From an uncultured Clostridia bacterium (GTDB taxonomy: Bacteria; Bacillota; Clostridia; Christensenellales; DTU072): a DNA stretch of 48,044 nucleotides. Under the pieces are notes generated by a model. The model was not told the origin of the DNA. It did not search any database and was given only the letters and a program-made list of their open reading frames with translations. The position numbers and the translations under genes are program-made. The stretch is taken from contig CALVNM010000008.1 in the NCBI GenBank assembly GCA_944349735.1, positions 1-48,044 of the forward strand, in the 5' to 3' direction. Shown here one piece after another: positions 28,105 through 36,134 of this stretch; the first letter of the stretch is position 1, and every line of letters starts with the position of its first letter.

Positions 28105-28142
28105 GCGGTATATCCGAATACATTAAATTTCAGGAGACGAAT

Positions 28143-28871
28143 ATGATAGTCATTCAAACCCGTAATTACGAAGAACTCAGCCGTAAAGCGTACGAACTAA
28201 TGCGCCCCGTACTGGTCGAAAAACCCGACGCCGTACTCGGACTCGCTACAGGATCCAGCCCTATAGGACTTTATAAAGAGATGATAGCGGATTATAAAGC
28301 AGGCAACGTCAGCTATAAGAAAATGATCTCGATAAATCTCGACGAATACGCGGATCTTCCCGTCGAACATCCCGAAAGCTACAGAAGCTTCATGAACCGC
28401 AACCTCTTCGACCATATAGATATAGATAAAGCCAATACCCACGTTCCCGACGGACTTGCAAAGGACAAGGAAGCGGCGTGCGCGGCATATACCTCATTCG
28501 CCGCAGCGCATCCTATCGACGTACAGATACTCGGTATCGGAGCCAACGGACATATAGGCTTCAACGAACCGGGAACTTCGTTCGACGCGCACACGCACCT
28601 CGTCGAGCTCAAAGAAGGCACCCGCCGCGACAACGCGCGTTTCTTCGACAACGACATCGACAAGGTACCCACCCATGCGGTGACTCTCGGACTCGCGGAC
28701 ATAATACAGGCAAAGATGATAATACTCATCGCTAACGGCACCGCGAAAGCGGAAGCCGTAAGACGTATGATCCAGGGATCCGTGGACGTCGAATGCCCCG
28801 CGAGCCTTCTCCAGACACACCCCTGCGTATATGTCGTCGTGGACGAAGCGGCAGGCTATTACGTTAAATAA
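28143..28871 (+). CDS. nagB: Glucosamine-6-phosphate deaminase
   Basis: A 242-residue cytoplasmic enzyme, the usual length for Gram-positive NagB, converting glucosamine-6-phosphate to fructose-6-phosphate and ammonia. Visible family residues are the phosphate loop GLATGSSPIGLY (33-44), the proton-transfer Asp in NLDEY (D67), and the active-site segment GIGANGHIGFNEPG (131-144) with H137 and E142. The ATG at 28143 is favoured over an upstream in-frame start because AGGAGA lies 5 bases before it. It is a single gene between its own promoter and terminator. No nagA was found in this window, so its deaminase substrate must come from another locus or from the hexosamine pathway served by the GlmM fusion. 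Confidence 0.95.
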   Translation: MIVIQTRNYEELSRKAYELMRPVLVEKPDAVLGLATGSSPIGLYKEMIADYKAGNVSYKKMISINLDEYADLPVEHPESYRSFMNRNLFDHIDIDKANTHVPDGLAKDKEAACAAYTSFAAAHPIDVQILGIGANGHIGFNEPGTSFDAHTHLVELKEGTRRDNARFFDNDIDKVPTHAVTLGLADIIQAKMIILIANGTAKAEAVRRMIQGSVDVECPASLLQTHPCVYVVVDEAAGYYVK

Positions 28872-28877
28872 TTAACG

Positions 28878-28913
28878 TACAATATATGTAGCTTAGGCTA
28901 CAAATATATTGTA
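28878..28913 (+). other. Long imperfect hairpin directly after nagB
   Basis: TACAATATATGTAGC (28878-28892) pairs with GCTACAAATATATTGTA (28897-28913) through 15 base pairs with one 2-base bulge and a 4-base loop. It starts 6 bases after the nagB stop and is followed by A residues, so it is not a standard terminator; a conventional terminator follows at 28938. Confidence 0.6.
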
Positions 28914-28937
28914 AAAATCGTAACATCAAATACGGAC

Positions 28938-28971
28938 GGAACGACCTCTTGCGGGGTCGTTCCATTCTTTT
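28938..28971 (+). terminator. Intrinsic terminator of nagB
   Basis: A 9-bp perfect stem GGAACGACC (28938-28946) and GGTCGTTCC (28955-28963), followed by ATTCTTTT on the plus strand. Confidence 0.85.
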
Positions 28972-29022
28972 CCGCATATGCCGTCCGCGCATATCTTATA
29001 GTAAACGTACAGAATGCGCCGT

Positions 29023-29046
29023 GAAAAAACCGCCCCGAGGGACGGT
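29023..29046 (-). terminator. Intrinsic terminator of the rplM-rpsI operon
   Basis: ACCGTCCC and GGGGCGGT form a stem with one mismatch on the minus strand (29046-29029), followed by six T residues (29028-29023). It faces the nagB terminator, so the two convergent transcripts stop separately. Confidence 0.8.
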
Positions 29047-29092
29047 CTTTCCGTTTGGATAATATAATAAGAATAATAGGAATATCTTCTGA

Positions 29093-29509
29093 TTATCTCT
29101 TCGAGAACTGAGGCGCTTTACGGGCTTTATGGAGACCGTATTTCTTACGTTCTTTCATTCTCGGATCGCGGGTCATGAAGCCTGCCGCTTTAAGCGCGGG
29201 ACGATATTCGGCGTCAGCTATGACGAGCGCTCTGGAGATACCGTGACGGATAGCTCCCGCCTGTCCGGTAGGACCGCCGCCTCTTACGTTGACCGCTACG
29301 TCGAACTTATCGAGAGTGCCGGTCAGATTGAGGGGCTGACGGACTATGAACTTCAGAGTTTCGAGTCCGAAATAATCGTCGATGCTTCTCTTGTTGATGA
29401 CGATGTTGCCTTCGCCGCCGGGAATGAGGCGCACGCGGGCGATAGCTTTTTTACGTCTGCCTGTTCCCCAGTACTGTACTTTCTTTTTAACGACTTTTTT
29501 CGCTGCCAT
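29093..29509 (-). CDS. rpsI: 30S ribosomal protein S9
   Basis: A 138-residue ribosomal protein of the small-subunit head, near the usual 130. Characteristic segments are [16 protein letters not shown] near the start, [22 protein letters not shown] in the middle, and a basic C-terminal tail ending FSKR that in the family reaches the P-site tRNA. It lies 14 bases after rplM, with the SD AGAGGTG before the ATG, the conserved L13-S9 pair. A terminator follows. Confidence 0.98.
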   Translation of the reverse strand: MAAKKVVKKKVQYWGTGRRKKAIARVRLIPGGEGNIVINKRSIDDYFGLETLKFIVRQPLNLTGTLDKFDVAVNVRGGGPTGQAGAIRHGISRALVIADAEYRPALKAAGFMTRDPRMKERKKYGLHKARKAPQFSKR

Positions 29510-29523
29510 ATTTCACCTCTCGA

Positions 29524-29955
29524 TTACTTGAGCTTGAGCGCTTCGGGCTTCTGCGCCTCGTGTTTGTGCTCGGGACCGCTGTACACGAAGAGTTTGCTTA
29601 TCATCTTCCTGCCGATGGAATTCTTCGGAAGCATGCCTTTTACGGCTTTGCGTACCGCGAACTCGGGCTTGGTCTCCATGAGCTTGTCGTAACGCACCTC
29701 TTTGAGGCCGCCGACGTAACCGGTGTGATAACGGTAGAACTTCTGCTCGGCTTTTTTGCCGGTAAGCTTTACCTTATCGCAATTTACTATTATAACGTAA
29801 TCACCCGTATCCACGTTGGGGGTGAAAGTGGGTTTGTTCTTACCGCGGAGAATCATAGCTACCTGCGCCGCAAGTCTGCCGAGGACCATACCTTCGGCGT
29901 CTACGACGTACCACTTCCTTTCAACGGTTTCGGGCTTTGCCATATATGATTTCAT
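29524..29955 (-). CDS. rplM: 50S ribosomal protein L13
   Basis: A 143-residue large-subunit protein of standard length. Family hallmarks are [19 protein letters not shown] near the N-terminus, a central [21 protein letters not shown], and the C-terminal [21 protein letters not shown]. The ATG at 29955 has GGAGG seven bases upstream. It follows truA in the conserved ecf-truA-rplM-rpsI order but has its own strong promoter. As in other Firmicutes, L13 may repress its own mRNA through the leader. Confidence 0.98.
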   Translation of the reverse strand: MKSYMAKPETVERKWYVVDAEGMVLGRLAAQVAMILRGKNKPTFTPNVDTGDYVIIVNCDKVKLTGKKAEQKFYRYHTGYVGGLKEVRYDKLMETKPEFAVRKAVKGMLPKNSIGRKMISKLFVYSGPEHKHEAQKPEALKLK

Positions 29956-30061
29956 GGTAAATCCTCCATTATGTTTCTGCGGTTCCCGCCGTTGAGGGGC
30001 TAGTTCTTCGTCGAAAATCCGCGTGCCTATCTATAATATTATATAAAAGGCGATAAGTCAA
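29956..30061 (-). promoter_or_regulatory. rplM promoter and short leader
   Basis: On the minus strand TTGACT (30061-30056) and TATTAT (30038-30033) are 17 bases apart. The leader of about 70 bases includes GCGG and CCGC segments that could pair. This is where an L13 autoregulatory leader would be expected in Firmicutes, but I could not confirm that structure, so only the promoter call is firm. Confidence 0.6.
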
Positions 30062-30104
30062 TCAAAATACAACATTTTCTCGCGCACGAGAATATTTTAT
30101 TGAC

Positions 30105-30842
30105 TCAGTCGGGATATTCCACCTTCTCGAGCGTCAGAGCGCATGCGGGGAATGTCTTGCCTCCGAGCTTGCGTTCTCCGGTGGAGAGCATCAGATCCAC
30201 GTTCTCTTCCGGTATTTTTCCTTTCCCGATAAATACCAGCGTACCCGCTATTATGCGTACCATATTGTACAGAAATCCGTTACCGGTGACCGTGAGCACG
30301 ACTTCGTCTCCGTCGGTTTCGACGTTGACTTCGTACAGCGTGCGGACCGAAGTCTTGGCGGAACTCCCCGTGGAACAGAAAGCTCTGAAATCGTGAGTCC
30401 CTACGAGTTTTGCCGCGGCTCGGCGCATCGCATCCGTATCTAGCGGCGGCAAGACGCGCGTATAATAAAGCCTTCTCAGCGGAGACAGCGTGTTGCCCAC
30501 GTAGATTTTATACGAATACGTCTTGGAAACCACGTCATATTGAGCGTGGAAGCCGTCGCCTACGTGCCGCATGTCGACGATACGGACGTCATCCGGCAAC
30601 GCCGAATTCACCGCAAACCTGATCTTATGCGGCGGTATCGTACATTCCGTATCGAAATGGGCTACCTGCCCCGCCGCATGCACTCCGCGATCCGTTCTGC
30701 CGCTTGCGTGCAATACCGTTTTCTCTCCGAGAAAAGCGCCCAGCGCGTCTTCCAGCACCTCTTGCACGGAAACGGCATTGAGCTGTCTTTGCCAGCCCGA
30801 ATAGCGCGTACCGTCGTATTCCACGGTTATAGCGTACCTCAT
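30105..30842 (-). CDS. truA: tRNA pseudouridine(38-40) synthase TruA
   Basis: A 245-residue enzyme that isomerises uridines 38-40 in the tRNA anticodon stem. The catalytic aspartate lies in SGRTDRGVHA, with the family's N-terminal YDGTRYSGWQRQ and the later NGFLYNMVRIIAGTL. Length is typical (about 245-270). The ATG at 30842 overlaps the ecfT stop codon (ATGA), showing translational coupling, and gives the family N-terminus MRYAITVEYDG; a longer frame to 30857 would run into ecfT without need. Its position after the ECF module is conserved across Firmicutes. Confidence 0.96.
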   Translation of the reverse strand: MRYAITVEYDGTRYSGWQRQLNAVSVQEVLEDALGAFLGEKTVLHASGRTDRGVHAAGQVAHFDTECTIPPHKIRFAVNSALPDDVRIVDMRHVGDGFHAQYDVVSKTYSYKIYVGNTLSPLRRLYYTRVLPPLDTDAMRRAAAKLVGTHDFRAFCSTGSSAKTSVRTLYEVNVETDGDEVVLTVTGNGFLYNMVRIIAGTLVFIGKGKIPEENVDLMLSTGERKLGGKTFPACALTLEKVEYPD

Positions 30843-31684
30843 GAGAACAACCACCACAGGTTTTCCGGAGGCACGTACGCGCCCCAGAAATTCATATTGA
30901 GCGCGATCACCGATACGAGGAACACCGCGGTACCCAGCACCGCTATAACGTCGCGGTAACTAAGCTTCATCACCTGATACCGAGTACGGTTGGGAGTCGC
31001 GTTATAACATCTTGCGTCCAGGGCGAGCGCCAGTTCGTCCGCTCTTCTGAACGCCGAGACGAAAAGCGGTATCAATACCGGGAGCAACGCTTTTGCCCGC
31101 TTCACGATTCCGCCGGTATCGAAGCTCGCTCCGCGAGCTTTCTGCGCCATCATGATCTTATCCACTTCCTCTGACAGAATGGGTATGAATCTCAACGCTA
31201 TACTCATAATGACCGCTATGTCGTGAGTGGGGACTTTGATGAGTTTGAGAGGATACATGAGACTCTCCATACCGTCGGTAAGTCCCGTCGGTGTAGTCGT
31301 ATACGTAAGGAGAGTGGTACCCGCCACGAGAAGGATGAGCCTTAAAGCCATCTTGAGCGAAAAGAAGATGCCTTCGACGGAGATCGTTATGCGCCACCAG
31401 GACCACAACACGGTCTCGCCTTTATGGAAAATAAGATTCAGCACGGCGGTGAATAGCACGAGGAAGATTATACCTTTTATGCTTTTCAATACCTTGATAA
31501 GCGGTATTCGGGAGACCAAAGTCCCTATTACAACACAAAGAATAATTGCGGAGTACGCGATCAGATTCTTTACGAGGAAAACCATTACGATGAACGCGAT
31601 AACAAGCAGTAACTTGACTCTGGGATCGAGTTTGTGCGTGAACGAATCGGCGGGATAGTACTGTCCGAGCGTCATGTCTCTCAT
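30839..31684 (-). CDS. ecfT: ECF transporter transmembrane energy-coupling protein EcfT
   Basis: A 281-residue membrane protein with about five to six hydrophobic helices. It carries the two coupling motifs that contact the ATPases: KARGASFDTGG at about 183-193, and LDARCYNA at about 225-232. It forms the shared energizing module with EcfA1 and EcfA2 and serves exchangeable vitamin or metal S-components encoded elsewhere. The ATG overlaps the ecfA2 stop codon and the gene's own stop overlaps truA, so translation is coupled at both ends. No S-component gene is in the window. Confidence 0.95.
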   Translation of the reverse strand: MRDMTLGQYYPADSFTHKLDPRVKLLLVIAFIVMVFLVKNLIAYSAIILCVVIGTLVSRIPLIKVLKSIKGIIFLVLFTAVLNLIFHKGETVLWSWWRITISVEGIFFSLKMALRLILLVAGTTLLTYTTTPTGLTDGMESLMYPLKLIKVPTHDIAVIMSIALRFIPILSEEVDKIMMAQKARGASFDTGGIVKRAKALLPVLIPLFVSAFRRADELALALDARCYNATPNRTRYQVMKLSYRDVIAVLGTAVFLVSVIALNMNFWGAYVPPENLWWLFS

Positions 31685-32532
31685 AACGAGTACCTCCTCT
31701 TGAGCGCCGCGAGAAGCGAATCTGCGTCGAGCGCCGGTGTATCGAGTTCTATGCCGCGCTCCGCGAGCAGACGTTTGATATGCACGGAATGCGGATACCC
31801 GAGATCGGTAGCGGCTATAGCTTCGGGATCGGAGAACAATTGCTCGGGAGTAGTGTCGTACAGCAGCTTGCCGTTATGAAGAACTATTACTCGGTTGCAA
31901 TTCGCGGCTATCTCGTCCATATTGTGCGAGATCATTATGACCGTTTTCAGAAATGATTTTTTGAGGTCGTTAACAAGCTCCAGTATCTCGCGCTTCCCTA
32001 TAGGATCGAGACCCGCCGTCGGCTCGTCGAGTACGAGAACGGAAGGTTTGGAAGCGATTACGCCCGCGATGGCGGCTCTCCTCTTCTCCCCGCCCGACAG
32101 CTCGAAAGGAGACTTATTCTTGACTTCTGCATAATTCATACCCACCATTACGAGGGCTTCTTCGGCAAGACGCGCGGCTTCCTCTTTTCCGTAACCGAAA
32201 TTTTTCGGTCCGAATTCGACGTCTTTTGCCACGGTATCGTCGAAAAGTTGGTATTCGGGGAACTGGAAGAGCATACCTATCTCTTTCCTTAAAGCGAGAA
32301 GATCGAGTTTCCTCGCCGTAAGGTCTTTGTCTCCCACGTAAATTTTCCCGTGACTGATCCTGATAAGGGCGTTGAAATGCTGGCAAAGCGTAGATTTACC
32401 GCTTCCGGTAGAGCCGATTATCCCTATCGTGTCGCCTTCGTTCACGGTAAAACTCACCCCGTCAAGGGCGACTTTTTCGAAAGGGGTTTTCGGAGAATAG
32501 ACGTATGAAAGATCTTCTACTTTAATCTGCAT
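31681..32532 (-). CDS. ecfA2: ECF transporter ATPase EcfA2
   Basis: A 283-residue ATP-binding subunit: Walker A GSTGSGKS at 40-47, Q-loop FQFPEYQLF, signature LSGGEKRR, Walker B VLVLDEPTAGLD, switch histidine in SHNMDE. The FPEYQLF form after the Q-loop is usual for EcfA2. It partners EcfA1 in the shared ECF module. Its ATG lies inside the ecfA1 end (16-base overlap in another frame), so the pair is made in step. Confidence 0.95.
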   Translation of the reverse strand: MQIKVEDLSYVYSPKTPFEKVALDGVSFTVNEGDTIGIIGSTGSGKSTLCQHFNALIRISHGKIYVGDKDLTARKLDLLALRKEIGMLFQFPEYQLFDDTVAKDVEFGPKNFGYGKEEAARLAEEALVMVGMNYAEVKNKSPFELSGGEKRRAAIAGVIASKPSVLVLDEPTAGLDPIGKREILELVNDLKKSFLKTVIMISHNMDEIAANCNRVIVLHNGKLLYDTTPEQLFSDPEAIAATDLGYPHSVHIKRLLAERGIELDTPALDADSLLAALKRRYSL

Positions 32533-33386
32533 AGTCCCTCCGCAAGTTCTTCGTCGGTCAACGCAAACGGTATGTCAAGCCCCGCGCGCCTTAATTCCGC
32601 GGATATTCTGCTAGCAACGGGCAGCTCCAGTTTGGCTTCGGCGATCTTTTCGGTGTCCGAGAATACTTCTCGCGGCTTACCTTCCTTGATGATCCTGCCC
32701 TCGTTCATGACGAATATCCTGTCCGCGGCGATTGCCTCGTCCATATAATGCGTTATAAGAATAACCGTAAGCCCCTTTTCCTTGTTGAGGCGGCTTATCG
32801 TCTCCATTATTTCCCCGCGCCCCTTGGGATCGAGCATCGCGGTGGACTCGTCGAGTATGAGCACGTCGGGATACATCGCAAGTATTGCGGCTATGGCTAT
32901 ACGCTGCTTCTGCCCGCCCGAAAGTTTATTGGGGCTGCGCCTGCGGTGCTCCGACATATTGACGGCGTCGAGCGCCCATGAGATACGTTTCTCTATCTCG
33001 TCGCGCGGAACTCCGAGATTCTCCGGTCCGAACGCAATATCGTTCTCTATCACGGACGCCACCATCTGGTTGTCCGCATTCTGGAAGACCATTCCGACTT
33101 TGGCGCGCAATTCATATATCCTTTTATCGTCGCGCGTGTCTATGCCTTCGACGGTGACCTTACCCTCCGCGGGGACGATAAAACCGTTGAGAAGTTTCGC
33201 AAGCGTCGATTTGCCGCTTCCGTTATGCCCGAGCAGTACCACGAATTCCCCTTTCCGAACGGTAAGACTCACACCGCGCACGCCGCGCGAGACCTGCTCG
33301 CCGCTCACGTAGTCGTAGCTTACGTTTTCTACCTTAATTATTTCGTGCGCGCCCGCGCCGCGCTCCGGGGAATAAATGTCGTTCAT
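32517..33386 (-). CDS. ecfA1: ECF transporter ATPase EcfA1
   Basis: A 289-residue ATP-binding subunit: Walker A GHNGSGKS at 53-60, FQNADNQMV after the Q-loop, signature LSGGQKQR, Walker B VLILDESTAML (E-S in place of the usual E-P), and THYMDEA as switch region. EcfA1 proteins commonly have DNQ after the Q-loop as here. It leads the ecfA1-ecfA2-ecfT-truA operon. The ATG at 33386 has only a weak SD (TTGAGAT), so a somewhat later start cannot be excluded, although the first 15 residues before the ABC fold are short. Confidence 0.94.
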   Translation of the reverse strand: MNDIYSPERGAGAHEIIKVENVSYDYVSGEQVSRGVRGVSLTVRKGEFVVLLGHNGSGKSTLAKLLNGFIVPAEGKVTVEGIDTRDDKRIYELRAKVGMVFQNADNQMVASVIENDIAFGPENLGVPRDEIEKRISWALDAVNMSEHRRRSPNKLSGGQKQRIAIAAILAMYPDVLILDESTAMLDPKGRGEIMETISRLNKEKGLTVILITHYMDEAIAADRIFVMNEGRIIKEGKPREVFSDTEKIAEAKLELPVASRISAELRRAGLDIPFALTDEELAEGLCRLK

Positions 33387-33464
33387 ATCTCAATAGTCTA
33401 TCATAAGGTTGAAATTTATACAATTAAATTCGATACACTGTTTCCGTAAAAAACACCTGCCGGT

Positions 33465-33971
33465 TCAATGTCGGCGGGGAAATTCTTCGGGATCCGGAAC
33501 ACGTACGGCGAGCGACTTATTGGTAAAGCGCTTGTCCTCGGTCACATCCGCTATTACTATGATCTGCTCAGGCAGCGTAAAGCTCTCCGACTCCTCTGCC
33601 AATTCCACTTCGAGTATCGCGTATTTATCCCAGAAAGGGAATATGTCCGTCTCCATGACATGCCCCGCGTAAGGATAGACGTATCGCGTCTTGCGTATAG
33701 GCGCATAGCGCTCGTCGCGCTCGCGGAGAAGCGAAGCGAATTCTTCCTCGCTTATCTCTCTTTCGTTCTCTATACGCGTAAATCCTCCCGTAAACTTCTT
33801 CTCCGTATATGTAAGTACGGTCTTGTCCCGTGTCGTTCTCGAACGCACCCGGCGCGTATCGAATTCGGCGTCAGGCTTGAGAAAATATTGCACTATCTCG
33901 CTCCGCACGGCGTCTTCGGGGAACGCCTCGGGCATCTCTATAATAAATTTTTTCTCTATCTCTTTACCCAT
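33465..33971 (-). CDS. CYTH-domain protein (putative triphosphatase)
   Basis: A 168-residue single-domain protein of the CYTH superfamily. The signature EIEKKF is at residues 4-9, followed by the arginine-rich strand FDTRRVRSRTTRDKTVLTY, the ENEREISEEEF segment, and ILEVELAE later; these charged residues line the tunnel that binds triphosphate and metals. Family members hydrolyse tripolyphosphate or nucleoside triphosphates; which substrate is used here cannot be told from sequence. The ATG lies one base after the stop of the histidine kinase gene (TGAGATG), so it belongs to the same operon. Its connection to the two-component system is only positional. Confidence 0.85.
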   Translation of the reverse strand: MGKEIEKKFIIEMPEAFPEDAVRSEIVQYFLKPDAEFDTRRVRSRTTRDKTVLTYTEKKFTGGFTRIENEREISEEEFASLLRERDERYAPIRKTRYVYPYAGHVMETDIFPFWDKYAILEVELAEESESFTLPEQIIVIADVTEDKRFTNKSLAVRVPDPEEFPRRH

Positions 33972-33972
33972 C

Positions 33973-35442
33973 TCAATACTTGGGAAGCTCCACGTAGAAT
34001 GTAGAACCTTCTCCCACGCTCGTGACTACTCCGTAAACTCCTCCGGGATGCTTATCCATCACGGTTTTGACTATTGAGAGTCCCAGACCGGTACCTACGG
34101 TAGCCCTTCTATGCGATTTCTCCGATTTGTAATATCTGTCCCATATATGCGGCAGTATGTTTACGTCTATGCCTTCTCCTCTGTCTGTGACCTCTATCCT
34201 CACGTTACCGTGACGGGTGTATTCCCTGACCGTGACCGTCTTGTCGTCGCCGCAGTAATTGATCGCGTTGTTGATAAGATTATACACGACCTGCATGAGT
34301 TTGGTCTCGTCGGCATATACGACGGCGGATTCCTCATGCTCGTATTCGAGTTTATATCCGAGGTGTTCTATCAGCTTCCCGTGACGCGTGACGAGTTCGT
34401 CAAGCATACCCACCACGTCGAAGCGTTTAAGTTTGAGACCGCCGCCGGACTCCTGCAATTTACTTAAGTCGAGCATCTCGTTAACAAGATTCGTCAGGCG
34501 CGAAGCTTCGTCTATCACTACCTGGAGGTTCTCGGGCTTCGCCTCGTCGGGAATGTCGCGCATCATCTCCGCATAACCTTTGATGAGCGTAAGCGGCGTA
34601 CGCAGATCGTGGCTGACGTTGGCGATAAGCTCTCTGCGGTAATGTTCCACCTCAGCTACCTCGTTGGCGGCGTACTGCAAGCCTTCTTTAAGCTCGTTGA
34701 TCTCGCGGTAACCGTCTCCGCTTATCGTGATGTCCGCGTTGCCTTTGCTGATCTCTTTTGCCGCGTCGGTCAGGATCGCTATCGGGCGCGCGACATAGCG
34801 CGCTATAGCCGCGGCGAGCAACGCCGCAAGTATGAGGAGCATTCCGGTGATTATACCGAGCATGGCGATCCAGGTAACGCGCGTGCTTTCCTGAGGGGTC
34901 ACCACGCCTTCTGCCAGAATAAGCACCTCGCTGCCGTTGACCTCGGTCACCGTGGCAAATACCACGGATTTGACGCCGCCTGCCGCTTCGCTCGGGACGT
35001 CTCCTTCAAAATCGCCCTGATTATAATTGTCGTTGAAATTCTCTACCGTTATCTCTTCTTTGTACAGCCCGTCGTTTTCCTTGACCTTATCGAAATAAGC
35101 TATCCTGTTCTCGGCGGAAATATTGTGGATCGTACAATCCGTGCGCACCGCCTGAGTATAAAGCTCGTTGCCCTCGCCGTCGCAGACGAGAACGCACGCG
35201 CTGTCATGGTAGGCTATATGTTTTATAAGTATTTCGAGATCCTCGTTGGCGATGTTGTCTTTGATCAGTTCGGTGCATTCTTTTAAATTTCTCAGCTTTA
35301 TGCTCTCGTACACGGTGTCGAGGAAAAGAAGATCGAAAATCCACAAAAATACGAACAGAAGAATGACCGCGATCACGAACGCGACCGTAAGCTTACGGGA
35401 AAGCGGGGCGTCACCCCAGGATGTACGCAGACGTTTAGGCAT
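33973..35442 (-). CDS. Sensor histidine kinase
   Basis: A 489-residue membrane kinase. First helix at about 18-41, an extracellular sensor of about 145 residues, second helix at about 188-212, HAMP-like segment at about 213-265, then HisKA with the phospho-acceptor H278 in NVSHDLRTPLTLIKGY. The ATP-binding domain shows the N box NLINNAINY (388-396), G1 DRGEG (420-424) and G2 GTGLGLSI (450-457). No PAS domain is evident, so the signal is probably sensed by the extracellular part. The ATG overlaps the response-regulator stop by 8 bases. It is encoded after HtrA and the regulator, an order suggestive of an envelope-stress system (inference). Confidence 0.95.
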   Translation of the reverse strand: MPKRLRTSWGDAPLSRKLTVAFVIAVILLFVFLWIFDLLFLDTVYESIKLRNLKECTELIKDNIANEDLEILIKHIAYHDSACVLVCDGEGNELYTQAVRTDCTIHNISAENRIAYFDKVKENDGLYKEEITVENFNDNYNQGDFEGDVPSEAAGGVKSVVFATVTEVNGSEVLILAEGVVTPQESTRVTWIAMLGIITGMLLILAALLAAAIARYVARPIAILTDAAKEISKGNADITISGDGYREINELKEGLQYAANEVAEVEHYRRELIANVSHDLRTPLTLIKGYAEMMRDIPDEAKPENLQVVIDEASRLTNLVNEMLDLSKLQESGGGLKLKRFDVVGMLDELVTRHGKLIEHLGYKLEYEHEESAVVYADETKLMQVVYNLINNAINYCGDDKTVTVREYTRHGNVRIEVTDRGEGIDVNILPHIWDRYYKSEKSHRRATVGTGLGLSIVKTVMDKHPGGVYGVVTSVGEGSTFYVELPKY

Positions 35443-36100
35443 CGAAGCGGTATCCCATGCCCCTCAGCGTGACGATGTATTCCGCGCACACGCCGAGACT
35501 CTTGCGCAGGAGCTTGATATGCGTGTCGAGCGTGCGGTCGTCGCCGTAAAAATCGTATCCCCATACTTCGTTGAGAAGTTTTTCGCGGGAAAGCGCGATG
35601 CCTTTGTTCTTGACCATGAAAAAGAGCAGTTCGTACTCTTTGGGCGAAAGATCGACAGGCTTACCGTCCACGTAAACGATACGCGCGGTAAAGTCGACCT
35701 TGAGTTTCCCGCTCTCGAAAACTTCGGCTACCGGCTGCGCGGCGCTCCTGCTCATTACCGCGTTGATGCGGAGCATGAGTTCTTTGGGCGAAAAAGGCTT
35801 GCTTATATAGTCGTCGGCTCCGATCTCGAAGCCGTGTATCTTATCGTAAGTCTCGGTGCGCGCGCTGAGCATTATTATCGGGATCTTGCTGAACTTGCGT
35901 ATCTCGCGTACCGCCGAAAATCCGTCCAGCTCCGGCATCATAACGTCCATCACGATAATGTCGTAACCGCCCTGCTTGGCTTTATCGATGGCTTCGAGTC
36001 CGTCCGCGGCTTCGCCGTAAGTATATCCTTCGAGCTGACAGTACTTGGCTATGAGTTCTCTTATCGCTCTTTCGTCGTCTACTATCAATACTTTATACAT
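35435..36100 (-). CDS. OmpR/PhoB-family response regulator
   Basis: A 221-residue transcription regulator. The receiver domain (1-120) has the acidic pocket DDE at 8-10, the phosphorylated aspartate D52 in VMDVMMPE, and the conserved lysine in SKPFSPKEL. The C-terminal winged helix (about 125-221) has PKEYELLFFMVKNKG and the family ending DTHIKLLRKSLG...VTLRGMGYRF. The ATG at 36100 was chosen because GGAGGAGAG lies 3 bases before it and the receiver begins at once; the longer frame to 36130 starts inside the SD region. It pairs with the downstream kinase and likely controls this operon, beginning with htrA. Confidence 0.96.
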   Translation of the reverse strand: MYKVLIVDDERAIRELIAKYCQLEGYTYGEAADGLEAIDKAKQGGYDIIVMDVMMPELDGFSAVREIRKFSKIPIIMLSARTETYDKIHGFEIGADDYISKPFSPKELMLRINAVMSRSAAQPVAEVFESGKLKVDFTARIVYVDGKPVDLSPKEYELLFFMVKNKGIALSREKLLNEVWGYDFYGDDRTLDTHIKLLRKSLGVCAEYIVTLRGMGYRFDA

Positions 36101-36134
36101 TTCTCTCCTCCGTCTTATGTCTTTGTGCAAAGCG

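Noticed and set aside
28140..28880. A sialic-acid or N-acetylglucosamine catabolic operon around nagB
   Set aside because: nagB stands alone between promoter and terminator; no nagA, nanA, nanE or nanK was found in the window.
29956..30032. Confident call of an L13 leader RNA before rplM
   Set aside because: The place fits, but I could not match the known structure by eye, so only the promoter and a leader of unknown fold are reported.
33387..33464. Terminator and promoter between the CYTH gene and ecfA1
   Set aside because: There is a weak GCCG/CGGC stem before TTTTTT and more than one poor -35/-10 pairing (for example TTGTAT-17-TAGACT); none is clear enough to report as a feature.
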